This document shows, in pieces, positions 26,610 through 34,749 of a stretch of 64,000 nucleotides of DNA. The stretch comes from Streptomyces noursei ATCC 11455 (GTDB lineage: Bacteria; Actinomycetota; Actinomycetes; Streptomycetales; Streptomycetaceae). The translations under genes were made by a program, and so were the position numbers. Each line of letters starts with the position of its first letter. The first letter of the stretch is position 1. Location of the stretch: positions 6,572,001 to 6,636,000 of the forward strand of contig NZ_CP011533.1 of the NCBI RefSeq assembly GCF_001704275.1. Direction: 5' to 3'. The notes beneath the pieces are model-generated. The model was not told the DNA's origin and made no database searches. It saw nothing but the letters and a program-made list of their open reading frames with translations.

Positions 26610-26848
26610 GCGCCCGACGACCGGCGCCCGGCCCGTATGACCGGACCATGCCCGTTGTGTCACAGCCGCTGTCACGAACGGCCCGATCGGAACCCGGGGC
26701 GGCGGACCCACCGTCCTCTCCTGCGGGAACGCGAAGACGGGTCCGGCGGAACGTCGATCTAAGAATGCGTTTCACAGCCATCGCCTAGGGTCGAAGATCA
26801 CAGGTGAGGCGCACCGGAGCAGGGCGGCAAGGTAGTGAGGACAGCGGT

Positions 26849-27868
26849 ATGGCGCAGGCGTACATGACGGAGCCGGAACAGGGTCAGGGGTCCGAGCGGG
26901 CCGGTTCCCGGTCCGGACGCCTGCGGAACTGGTGGCGCCGCGAAGGGATGTGGCGGCGCGGCATCATCCTGGCGGTGCTCGCGGTCCTGCTCGGGCTGGC
27001 GATGGTGCTGCACGCCCGGATCCCCAACACCGTGGGGAACCTGGGGAGTTTGCTGGAGACCTTCCTGCCGTGGCTGGGACTGGGCGTCCCGCTGCTGCTG
27101 CTCTGCGCCCTGTTGCGCCGCTCGGCGACCGCGCTGGTGGCGCTGGTGCTGCCGGCCGTCGCCTGGGTGAGCCTCTTCGGCGGGCAGATCACCGACAAGT
27201 CCGGCACCGGCGGCAATCTGACCGTGCTCAGCCACAACGTCGACGCGGGCAACGCCGATCCGGCGGGCACCGCCCGGGACATCGTGGCGTCCGGCGCCGA
27301 CGTGGTCGCCCTGGAGGAGCTGACCGGCACCGCCCTGCCCGTGTACCGCAAGGGCCTGGCCGAGGCGTATCCGTACCACACGGTGCAGGGCACCGTCGGC
27401 CTGTGGAGCAAGCGCCCGCTGGCCGACGCCCGGCCGGTGGACATCAAGATCGGCTGGGTCCGGGCGCTGCGCGCCACCGTCACCGCCCCCGACGGCCGGC
27501 AGGTCGCGGTCTACGTCGCCCACATGCCGTCCGTGCGGGTCTACGTCGACAAGGGCTTCACCGCCAACCAGCGGGACGGCAGCGCGCGGGCGCTGGGCGA
27601 GGCGATCGCCGCCGACCCGGTCCGCCAGGTCATGCTCCTGGGCGACCTCAACGGCACCATGAACGACCGCTCGCTGGCCCCGCTGACCTCGCAGCTGCGC
27701 TCCGCCCAGGGCGCGGCGGGCGACGGCTTCGGCTTCAGCTGGCCGACCGAATTCCCGATGGCCCGGATCGACCAGATCCTGGTGAAGGGCATCGACCCGG
27801 TCAAGGCGTGGGTGCTGCCGGCCACCGGCAGCGACCACCGGCCGGTGGCGGCCACCGTGAAGATCTGA
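26849..27868 (+). CDS. Membrane-anchored endonuclease/exonuclease/phosphatase (EEP) family protein
   Basis: A 339-residue protein with three N-terminal membrane helices (about 38-55, 72-90 and 95-112) followed by an extracytoplasmic EEP catalytic domain. Catalytic motifs are LSHNVDAG, ALEELTG (metal-binding Glu), MLLGDLNGTMND and the C-terminal SDHRPV. Related proteins are DNases or phosphodiesterases, and some act on phospholipids. ATG 26849 has GTGAGGA 8 bases upstream; the in-frame start at 26804 lacks one. Two strong terminators follow. The actual substrate cannot be told. Confidence 0.88.
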   Translation: MAQAYMTEPEQGQGSERAGSRSGRLRNWWRREGMWRRGIILAVLAVLLGLAMVLHARIPNTVGNLGSLLETFLPWLGLGVPLLLLCALLRRSATALVALVLPAVAWVSLFGGQITDKSGTGGNLTVLSHNVDAGNADPAGTARDIVASGADVVALEELTGTALPVYRKGLAEAYPYHTVQGTVGLWSKRPLADARPVDIKIGWVRALRATVTAPDGRQVAVYVAHMPSVRVYVDKGFTANQRDGSARALGEAIAADPVRQVMLLGDLNGTMNDRSLAPLTSQLRSAQGAAGDGFGFSWPTEFPMARIDQILVKGIDPVKAWVLPATGSDHRPVAATVKI

Positions 27869-27871
27869 GGG

Positions 27872-27900
27872 CGGTCGGCCGTGCGGCGCACGGCCGACCG
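27872..27900 (+). terminator. First of two tandem terminator hairpins
   Basis: CGGTCGGCCGTGC (27872-27884) and GCACGGCCGACCG (27888-27900) form a perfect 13-bp stem with a 3-base loop, starting 4 bases after the stop codon of the EEP gene. Confidence 0.8.
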
Positions 27901-27902
27901 AC

Positions 27903-27953
27903 AGCCCGCGTCGGCAGGACGGTCCCGCGGCCGTCCTGCCGACGCGGGCTTTT
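27903..27953 (+). terminator. Strong Rho-independent terminator
   Basis: A perfect 20-bp stem (27903-27922 with 27931-27950, arm AGCCCGCGTCGGCAGGACGG) with an 8-base loop is followed by TTTT at 27950-27953. It is the most canonical terminator in the window and directly follows another hairpin. Confidence 0.92.
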
Positions 27954-28059
27954 CACGTCCCGTTTTCACGTCGGAACACTCCGCCTGGGAGACTTTGTTC
28001 CGCATTCGAACTTGGACCGCCGCGCGCCGCACCGCGCACCCCACCCCGAAAGGTTCTCC

Positions 28060-29298
28060 ATGCCCTTGGCTCTGCTCGCGCTCGCGATCTCGGCCTTCGG
28101 TATCGGCACCACGGAATTCGTGATGATGGGCCTGTTGCCCGACGTCGCGAACGATCTGGGCACCTCCGTGCCCACCGCCGGCTACCTCGTCTCCGCCTAC
28201 GCCCTCGGCGTCGTCATCGGCGCCCCGCTCCTGACCGCCCTCGGCTCCCGGGTCCCCCGCAAGCGGTGGCTGGTCGTGCTGATGGCGGTCTTCACGGTCG
28301 GCAACCTCGCCTCCGCCCTGGCCCCCACCTTCGGCCTGCTGATCGCCGGTCGGCTGCTGGCCGGGCTCCCGCACGGCGCGTTCTTCGGCGTCGGCGCGGT
28401 GGTCGCCGCCCGGCTGGTGCGCGAGGGGCGCCAGGCCCGCGCGGTGGCCACCATGTTCCTCGGCCTGACCATCGCCAACATCGTCGGCGTGCCCGCGGCC
28501 ACCCTGCTCGGCCAGCACCTCGGCTGGCGTGCCACCTTCCTCGTCGTCGCCGTCATCGGCCTGGTCGCGATGGCCTCCCTGGCCCGGCTGATCCCGCCGC
28601 TGCCGGCCGACCGGAACACCGGCCTGGGCGGCGAACTGCGCGCCCTGGGCGACCGCCAGGTGCTGCTCGGCCTGCTCACCACCGTCTTCGGCTTCGCCGG
28701 GGTCTTCGCCGTCTACAGCTACCTGGCCTCGATGATGACCGAGGTCACCGGCTTCGCCGCCGGCTCGGTCCCGCTGGTCCTGGCCCTCTTCGGCATCGGC
28801 ATGACGCTCGGCGCGCTGGCGGCCGGCCCGCTCACCGACCGGGCACTGCGCCCCACCCTCTACGGCTCCCTCGGCGCGCTCGCCCTGGTCCTGGTGGTCT
28901 TCCACTTCGCCGCCCCCGTGAAGTGGGCGGCGCTGGTCACCGTGGTCCTGATCGGTGCCATCGGCTTCCTGACCACCACCCCGCTGCAGATGCTGGTGAT
29001 GAACAAGGCGCAGCAGGCGCCGACGCTGGCCGCCGCCTCCAACCAGTCGGCGTTCAACCTCGCCAACGCCGGCGGCGCCTGGATCGGCGGTCTGGTCCTC
29101 TCCGCGGGCTGGGGCTGGACCTCGCCCACCCTGGCCGGCGCGGTGCTGGCCGCCGCCGGCCTGGCGGTGGCGCTGCTGGCCGGCCTGCTGGACCGCGGCG
29201 CACCCGACGCTCCCACGCGGATCGTGGCACGCGGCGGGGAGAACGAGCCGGAGCCGGAGCCGGCGGCGCCCGGCGCATCGGACGCGGTCAGCCGCTAG
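28060..29298 (+). CDS. DHA1 family MFS exporter (AraJ/Cml-like)
   Basis: A 412-residue transporter with 12 predicted membrane helices. The N-terminus MPLALLALAISAFGIGTTEFVMMGLLPDVANDL is the hallmark of the AraJ/YdhP and chloramphenicol-exporter branch of DHA1. The C-terminal tail is acidic (ENEPEPEPAAPG). ATG 28060 has AAAGG upstream. The operon ends at the 191-bp repeat. Substrate unknown; small sugars, arabinose-like compounds or drugs are known in the family. Confidence 0.88.
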   Translation: MPLALLALAISAFGIGTTEFVMMGLLPDVANDLGTSVPTAGYLVSAYALGVVIGAPLLTALGSRVPRKRWLVVLMAVFTVGNLASALAPTFGLLIAGRLLAGLPHGAFFGVGAVVAARLVREGRQARAVATMFLGLTIANIVGVPAATLLGQHLGWRATFLVVAVIGLVAMASLARLIPPLPADRNTGLGGELRALGDRQVLLGLLTTVFGFAGVFAVYSYLASMMTEVTGFAAGSVPLVLALFGIGMTLGALAAGPLTDRALRPTLYGSLGALALVLVVFHFAAPVKWAALVTVVLIGAIGFLTTTPLQMLVMNKAQQAPTLAAASNQSAFNLANAGGAWIGGLVLSAGWGWTSPTLAGAVLAAAGLAVALLAGLLDRGAPDAPTRIVARGGENEPEPEPAAPGASDAVSR

Positions 29299-29323
29299 GT
29301 CGGGCCCGCGGCGGTGCAGCCCC

Positions 29324-29514
29324 TAGGGCCTGTCCGATGGGTCATGGCCGGGTCCGTGGCGTCTGGTACGGCACCTCGCCGCGTTGCCGAAACGCCCCAA
29401 TAGCTCCGCTATCGAGCCGCTCCATAGCTCCGCTATCGAGCCGCTCCGGCGCCTTGCGATGCACCGCACCAGACGCCACGGCCTTGCCGACCCTGACCCA
29501 TCGGACAGCCCCTA
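29324..29514. repeat. 191-bp MITE-like inverted-repeat element / bidirectional terminator
   Basis: The 21-base ends (29324-29344 and 29494-29514, starting TAGGGCCTGTCCGATGGG) pair with one mismatch. An inner pair GTGGCGTCTGGT (29356-29367) and ACCAGACGCCAC (29468-29479) is perfect. Between them lies a 24-bp unit containing the apex hairpin ATAGC-TCC-GCTAT, duplicated in tandem (29400-29423, 29424-29447). GCGTTGCCGAAA and GGCGCCTTGCGAT are shared with the repeat at 16561-16726. The terminal CTA is the stop codon of nadE. Confidence 0.82.
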
Positions 29515-31266
29515 GGCCCCCTCCCGCCAGTGGTTCGTGATCGGCAGTCGCCGGTCCTTCCCGAACCCCTTGGCGGAGATCTTGGTGCCGGGCGGGTACT
29601 GCCGGCGCTTGTACTCGGCGTGGTCCACCATCCGCAGCACCCGGGTCACCAGCGCCTCCTCGAAGCCCTGCGCCACGATCTCCTCGCGGCCCCGGTCGCG
29701 GTCGACGTACAGCTCCAGGATCCGGTCCAGCACCGCGTAGTCCGGCAGCGAGTCGGTGTCGACCTGGCCGGGCCGCAGCTCGGCGCTGGGCGGCTTGCTG
29801 ATCGAGTGCTCCGGGATCGGCGGGGTCTGGCCGCGCTCGGCGGCGGCCCGGTTGCGCCAGCGCGCCAGCTCGAAGACGACGGTCTTGTAGACGTCCTTGA
29901 TCGGGCCGTAGCCGCCGACCGAGTCGCCGTAGAGCGTCGAATAGCCGCACGCCAGCTCGGACTTGTTGCCCGGCGCGAGCACCAGGTGCCCCTCCTGGTT
30001 GGACAGCGCCATCAGGGTCGTGCCGCGCAGCCGGGACTGGAGGTTCTCCTCGGCCAGCCCGGTCACCCCCAGCGCCTCCATGTACGCGTCGAACATCGGG
30101 CCGATCGGCACCGTGCGGAAGTGCAGTCCGGTGCGGCGGGCCAGTTCGGCGGCGTCGCCGATCGAGTGCTCCGAGGAGTAGCGCGAGGGCATCGCGATCG
30201 CGTGCACCTGCGCGGCGCCGACCGCGTCGCAGGCCAGCGCGGCGACCAGCGCGGAGTCGATCCCGCCGGACAGTCCCAGCACCACGCTGCGGAAGCCGTT
30301 CTTGGCGACGTAGGCGCGCAGCCCGACCACCAGCGCGGTGTAGATCTCCTCCAGGTCGCCGAGGCGTTCGGCCTGTCCGCCGAGGGTCTGCGGCGGGTAG
30401 GGCGGCAGGGGTTCGGCGGAGAGCACGACGTGGTCCACCCGCAGCCCGTCGTCCAGCTCCCCGGACGGCGGTTCCGGCGCGGCGGCGGGCAGCTCCAGGT
30501 CGACCAGCACGCACCCCTCGGCGAACTGCGGGGCCCGGGCGATCACCCCGCCGTCCCGGTCGACGACGATCGAGTCGCCGTCGAAGACCAACTCGTCCTG
30601 CCCGCCGATCATCGCGAGGTAGGCGGTGGTGCAGCCGGCCTCCTGGGCCCGCTTGCGGACCAGTTCCAGCCGGGTGTCGTCCTTGTCCCGCTCGTACGGC
30701 GAGGCATTGACGGACAGCAGCAGCCCGGCGCCGGCGCTGCGCGCGGCGGGCACCCGACCGCCCTCCTGCCACAGGTCCTCGCAGATGGCCAGCGCCACGT
30801 CGACGCCGTGGACCCGGACGACCGGCAGGGTGTCCCCGGGGACGAAGTAGCGGAACTCGTCGAAGACGCCGTAGTTGGGCAGGTGGTGCTTGGCGAAGGT
30901 GAGGGCGACCGCGCCGCGGTGCAGCACCGCCGCCGCGTTCTGCGGGGCGCCGGCCGGCAGGCCGTAGCGGGGCAGCGCCTGCGGGCAGCGGTCGAGGTAG
31001 CCGACGACGACCGGGACGTCGCCCAGTCCCTCCGCGGCCAGCCGGGCGGCCAGCGCCGGCAGCGCGGCCCGGCTGGCCTCGACGAACGACGGGCGCAGCG
31101 CGAGGTCCTCGACGGGGTAGCCGGTCAGTGCCATCTCGGGGAACGCGACGAGATGCGCGCCCTGGCCGGCCGCGTGCCGGGTCCAGTGCACGATCGTCTC
31201 GGCGTTCCGGGCGATGTCGCCGACGCAGGAATCGATCTGATTGAGGGCGAGACGAAGCTGAGGCAC
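29512..31266 (-). CDS. nadE: Glutamine-dependent NAD+ synthetase
   Basis: A 584-residue two-domain cytosolic enzyme that converts nicotinate adenine dinucleotide to NAD+ using glutamine. The N-terminal nitrilase-type glutaminase has the triad Glu44 (FPEMALTGYP), Lys126 (FAKHHLPNYG) and Cys162 (AICEDLW). The C-terminal synthetase carries the ATP loop LSGGIDSA (332-339). GTG 31266 gives VPQLRLALNQID, the usual start; a -10-like TACACT lies 6 bases upstream, so the mRNA may be leaderless. Two tandem dyads at 31334-31378 suggest repressor control. The stop codon is the end of the 191-bp repeat. Confidence 0.94.
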   Translation of the reverse strand: MPQLRLALNQIDSCVGDIARNAETIVHWTRHAAGQGAHLVAFPEMALTGYPVEDLALRPSFVEASRAALPALAARLAAEGLGDVPVVVGYLDRCPQALPRYGLPAGAPQNAAAVLHRGAVALTFAKHHLPNYGVFDEFRYFVPGDTLPVVRVHGVDVALAICEDLWQEGGRVPAARSAGAGLLLSVNASPYERDKDDTRLELVRKRAQEAGCTTAYLAMIGGQDELVFDGDSIVVDRDGGVIARAPQFAEGCVLVDLELPAAAPEPPSGELDDGLRVDHVVLSAEPLPPYPPQTLGGQAERLGDLEEIYTALVVGLRAYVAKNGFRSVVLGLSGGIDSALVAALACDAVGAAQVHAIAMPSRYSSEHSIGDAAELARRTGLHFRTVPIGPMFDAYMEALGVTGLAEENLQSRLRGTTLMALSNQEGHLVLAPGNKSELACGYSTLYGDSVGGYGPIKDVYKTVVFELARWRNRAAAERGQTPPIPEHSISKPPSAELRPGQVDTDSLPDYAVLDRILELYVDRDRGREEIVAQGFEEALVTRVLRMVDHAEYKRRQYPPGTKISAKGFGKDRRLPITNHWREGA

Positions 31267-31333
31267 CCCGCCAGTGTAATCGTCTTTCTGACGCAATGGG
31301 GGGTGCGCGGCGCTACGGGGCCGCGCGCGGCGG

Positions 31334-31378
31334 GTTCTGCAACGGTGTTGCTCGACGTTCTGTAACGGTGTTACTCGC
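31334..31378 (-). promoter_or_regulatory. Tandem dyad operators upstream of nadE
   Basis: Two 21-base copies (31334-31354 and 31358-31378) with a 24-base period each contain a perfect dyad: GCAAC-GGT-GTTGC in the first and GTAAC-GGT-GTTAC in the second. The base change in one arm is matched in the other arm. They lie 68-112 bases upstream of the nadE start codon. Confidence 0.68.
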
Positions 31379-31465
31379 CGCCGATCGGCGTGCGGCGGCC
31401 CGGTGGTGGCCGGGCGAGGGCCCGGCCGGCCTGGTGGGGCGCACCGGGCCGGCCGAGGTCGTCGG

Positions 31466-33535
31466 TCAGTCCCGCCGGTAGCCGAGGATGGTCATCATCC
31501 CCGACTCCGAGTGGTAGACGTTGTGGCAGTGCAGCATCCACAGACCGGGGTTGTCGGCGTCGAAGTCCACCGCCACGCGCTTGCCGGGACGCAGGACCGT
31601 TGTGTCCTTGCGCGGCCCGCCATCGGGGAGCGTGAAGCTGTGCCCGTGCAGGTGCATCGGGTGCCACATGGTGGTGTCGTTCTGGAACACCAGCCGCACC
31701 CGTTCGCCCTCCCGGATGGGATAGCGCTGCGACGGGGTGTACTGGCGCCCGTTGATCGCCCAGTCGAAGCGGTCCATGGTGCCGGTCAGCTTCATGGTCA
31801 GGACGCGGTCCGGCCGCCGGTCCCGGGCCCGCACGCTCTCGTGCGCCCGGAGCCGGTCCGCGGTCGTCAGCGGCCCCTCCAACTCCTTGGGGTGGACCGA
31901 GGCTTCCGGCGCCCGGCCGCTCGCGGTGCGCAGCAGGGCCAGTGCGGTCTTGTTCCGACCCTTGCCGTCGGCGACGGCGACCAGCGGGAAGACCCCGGAA
32001 CGGGCGGTGACCAGGACGTCGTAGCGCTCGGCCATGCCGATCAGCAGCTGCTCGGCGCGGGTGTGCCGCACCGGGTTGCCGTCGGTGTGCGTCACGACCA
32101 TCCGGTGGCCGCCCAGTGCCACCCGGTAGGCGGTGTCGCCGCCGGCGTTGATGAAGCGGATCCGGATCCGGTCCCCGGGGCGGCAGCGGAAGGTGTCCGG
32201 GTCGTCCTTCGTGCGGCCGTTGATGAGGTGGTAGGGGTAGTCCACGTTGCCCGGCATGCCGTCCAGCACGTTGCTGTGGGCGCTGGTCGGCAGCAGGCGG
32301 GAGGGCCCGTTGTGGCCGCGCCCGGGGCCGTCGTCGCGGCGGGCGCCGCGGCTCGCCCGGGCCGCGGCGCCCGCGGCCGCGGTGGCGGTCATCCCGTGCA
32401 GGGGCAGGCCGCCCAGGCCGAAGTCGTGCAGGTTCTTGTCGGCCAGGTTCAGGCCCAGGTTGCCGAGGCCCGAGGAGTCCACCTTGGGGAGGATCCCGTC
32501 GAGGCCCAGGTCCTTGATGATCGGCGGGGTCCGGGGAACCCGTTCGTCGGTGCCGACGTCGCCGTTGTGGACGTGGTGCTCGGTCCTGCCGTTGTCGTGG
32601 CTGCCGGCATGGCTGCTGGTGTGACTGCTGCTGTGGCTGCTGGCGTGGCTGGTGCTCTTGGTGTTGCCGTTGGTCTTGCTGTGGCCCGCGCCGTGGCCGT
32701 CGTGGCCGGGCCCCTGGCCTTCGCGCCCCTTGCCGTGGTCGTTCGGGTGCGCGGGCGCGTCGTGTCCGTGCGCGTCGTGCCCGTGCCCCTCGTCCGTGCC
32801 GCGCCCGTGGTCGGAGTCGTGTCCGCCGTGGTCGGCGCCGTCGTTGCCGTGCATGGAGCCCCGGCCGTGGTTCAGCTCCTTCAGCACGGCGTCCGGGGTG
32901 CTGCCGTCCACGCCGTCCAGCCAGTCGTCCAGGATGACCACCCACTCGTGGTCGTACGCCATCGGCTCCCGCGGGTCGTCGACGATCAGCGGCGCGTAGA
33001 GGCCGCGGTCCTGCTGGACGCCGACGTGCGGATGCATCCAGTAGGTGCCGGGCCGGGGAAGCCGGAAGTGGTAGTGGAAGGATTCGCCGGGCCGAATGGG
33101 GCGCTGGGTGACGTCGGGGACGCCGTCCATGTCGTTGCGCAGGTCCAGTCCGTGCCAGTGCAGCGTGGTGGACTGGGGCAGCCGGTTGGTGAAGGTCATC
33201 GACAGGGTGTCGCCCGACGTGAGCCGGAGGACGTCGGCCGGCAGCCGGTTGTCGTACACCCAGGTGTGGACGGTCCGGCCGCCGATGTCGACCCGGGCCT
33301 CCTGGGCCTCCAGGTGCATCCGGCGCACCCGCCCGGAGGAGTAGCGCCGGTCCTCGACGTCGACGACCTCCGGGCCGTGCGGGTCGACGTAGCGGCCGCG
33401 CTCGGTGTGGTCGTCGTGACGACGGTCGTGCGGGCCGGGGGCCGCGCCGGCGGAGGTGGCGAGCAGACCGCTGCCGGCGACCGCGATACCGGCGCCGAGC
33501 ACGGCGCGGCGGGAGTGCGTATGAAAGGAATCCAT
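31466..33535 (-). CDS. Multicopper oxidase with histidine-rich insertion
   Basis: A 689-residue secreted oxidase. Residues 1-33 form a Tat-type signal (HSRRAVLGAGIAVAGSGLLA). Copper motifs are HWHG (126-129), HPH (168-170), HPMHLHGHSF (625-634) and HCHNVYH (669-675), which hold the type 1 and trinuclear sites. Between domains 1 and 2 lies an insertion (about 222-325) with 22 histidines in about 100 residues, rich in Gly, Asp and Ser, followed by a flexible linker. Related CopA/CumA-type enzymes oxidise Cu(I) or Mn(II). The insertion may bind copper. ATG 33535 precedes the Tat signal. Confidence 0.93.
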   Translation of the reverse strand: MDSFHTHSRRAVLGAGIAVAGSGLLATSAGAAPGPHDRRHDDHTERGRYVDPHGPEVVDVEDRRYSSGRVRRMHLEAQEARVDIGGRTVHTWVYDNRLPADVLRLTSGDTLSMTFTNRLPQSTTLHWHGLDLRNDMDGVPDVTQRPIRPGESFHYHFRLPRPGTYWMHPHVGVQQDRGLYAPLIVDDPREPMAYDHEWVVILDDWLDGVDGSTPDAVLKELNHGRGSMHGNDGADHGGHDSDHGRGTDEGHGHDAHGHDAPAHPNDHGKGREGQGPGHDGHGAGHSKTNGNTKSTSHASSHSSSHTSSHAGSHDNGRTEHHVHNGDVGTDERVPRTPPIIKDLGLDGILPKVDSSGLGNLGLNLADKNLHDFGLGGLPLHGMTATAAAGAAARASRGARRDDGPGRGHNGPSRLLPTSAHSNVLDGMPGNVDYPYHLINGRTKDDPDTFRCRPGDRIRIRFINAGGDTAYRVALGGHRMVVTHTDGNPVRHTRAEQLLIGMAERYDVLVTARSGVFPLVAVADGKGRNKTALALLRTASGRAPEASVHPKELEGPLTTADRLRAHESVRARDRRPDRVLTMKLTGTMDRFDWAINGRQYTPSQRYPIREGERVRLVFQNDTTMWHPMHLHGHSFTLPDGGPRKDTTVLRPGKRVAVDFDADNPGLWMLHCHNVYHSESGMMTILGYRRD

Positions 33536-33993
33536 GGGGTCAGCACCTCGTGGCGATGTCGGGGGCGGGGGAGCGGGGCGGCCGCGGACTCCCGCGGGCG
33601 GGGGTTCCAGGACCCGAGGGGAGCCCCGGTCGACCGCGGTCGGGGCCGGGGCGGCGCGGGGCCGTGGGGAGGCCGGGGTCAGCTCGTGCGCACCGAGCCG
33701 GCGGTCAGCGGCGAAGCGCCGTGGGCACCGCGGCCCGGGGGTATCGGCCACGGTCCGCGCAGCCGGTGGTCGCGCAGGGCGGCGGCCTTGCGGTGTTCAC
33801 CCATCGCAGACCTCTCGACGGCCGGTGGCGTACGGACGCACCCTTGTTCCCGGGGTACCGACCCCGGAGGTGGCCCATCGCGCCGCGCTCGCCGCGTCCG
33901 GTGGACCGTCTGCCTATTCTTGGTCTTCCCACCTCCCCGGCATATCTGGCATTTCGGACGCGCCGCTGGGATCACCCGAACACCAGGAAGTCC
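33536..33993. other. Divergent intergenic region, multicopper oxidase / DUF998 gene
   Basis: This 458-base gap holds the promoters of two divergent genes and one small candidate reading frame (33679-33804, minus). I find no clear copper-responsive operator, strong -35/-10 pair or hairpin. Confidence 0.5.
33679..33804 (-). CDS. Possible 41-residue small protein upstream of the multicopper oxidase
   Basis: ATG 33804 is preceded by GAGAGG with 7 bases spacing and opens a 41-codon frame starting MGEHRKAAALRDHRLRGPWP and ending in LTAGSVRTS. It is basic at the start, has no membrane segment and no family that I recognise. It lies 144 bases upstream of the oxidase gene on the same strand. The ribosome site is the only strong support. 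Confidence 0.3.
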   Translation of the reverse strand: MGEHRKAAALRDHRLRGPWPIPPGRGAHGASPLTAGSVRTS

Positions 33994-34749
33994 GTGAGTC
34001 CGATCAGCTCCACCGCAGACGCCCGTACCGGCATCGCCGGGCGGGCCGCCGCCGTCCTGCTGCTGCTCGGCGCGCTCGCCTACACCGCCTGGGTGCTGGA
34101 ACTGGTGAGCACCACGGGCCTGGACCCGGTGCGGGCGTACGTGAGCGAACTGGCCGCCGCCGATCAGCCGCTGGGCGGCCTGTTCCGCGCCACCGACCTG
34201 GTCGCCGGGCTGCTGGTGCTGGCCGGCGCGCTCACCGCGCTGGCCACCGCCCGGCGCCGGCCCTGGACGGTGGCCGGCCTGTGCGCCCTGGCCCTCTTCG
34301 GCGCCGCCACCGTGCTGGACTCCCGGCTGCCGCTGAGCTGCGCCCCCACCAGCGACCCGGTGTGCGCCGCCCGGGAGACCGCCGGACTGGTCCCGGCCAC
34401 CCACACCGCGCACGCCGTCAGCAGCACGCTCGCCATGCTCGGCGCGCTCGCCGCGCTGGTCCTGCTGACCGTCGCGGCCCGCCGCTACGGCCACTGGCCC
34501 GGGCTCGCCCGCCTGGGCCCGCCGCTGGTGCTGGCCGAACTCGTCGCCACCGCTTGGACGCTGGCGGAGGCCGCCGTCCTCACCGCGGGCCGGGACACCT
34601 GGGCGCTCGGCGTCGGCCAGCGCCTCCAGGTGCTGCTGGTCGCCCTCTACCTCGCCGTGCTCGCCGGCTGCCTGGCCCGCGGCGCCCGCCGCGGCGCCCC
34701 GGCCGACACCCCCGCCGTGCCCCGGGACCTGCCCCGAGGAGCCCCATGA
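33994..34749 (+). CDS. DUF998 domain membrane protein
   Basis: A 251-residue membrane protein with six predicted helices. VSTTGLDPVRAYVSELAAADQPLGGLFRATDLVAGLLVLAGAL is characteristic of DUF998, and the loop with CAPTSDPVCAARE holds two cysteines that may pair outside the membrane. GTG 33994 has AGGAAG 3-4 bases upstream. ATGA overlap couples it to the hydrolase gene. The molecular role of DUF998 proteins is not known. Confidence 0.85.
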   Translation: MSPISSTADARTGIAGRAAAVLLLLGALAYTAWVLELVSTTGLDPVRAYVSELAAADQPLGGLFRATDLVAGLLVLAGALTALATARRRPWTVAGLCALALFGAATVLDSRLPLSCAPTSDPVCAARETAGLVPATHTAHAVSSTLAMLGALAALVLLTVAARRYGHWPGLARLGPPLVLAELVATAWTLAEAAVLTAGRDTWALGVGQRLQVLLVALYLAVLAGCLARGARRGAPADTPAVPRDLPRGAP

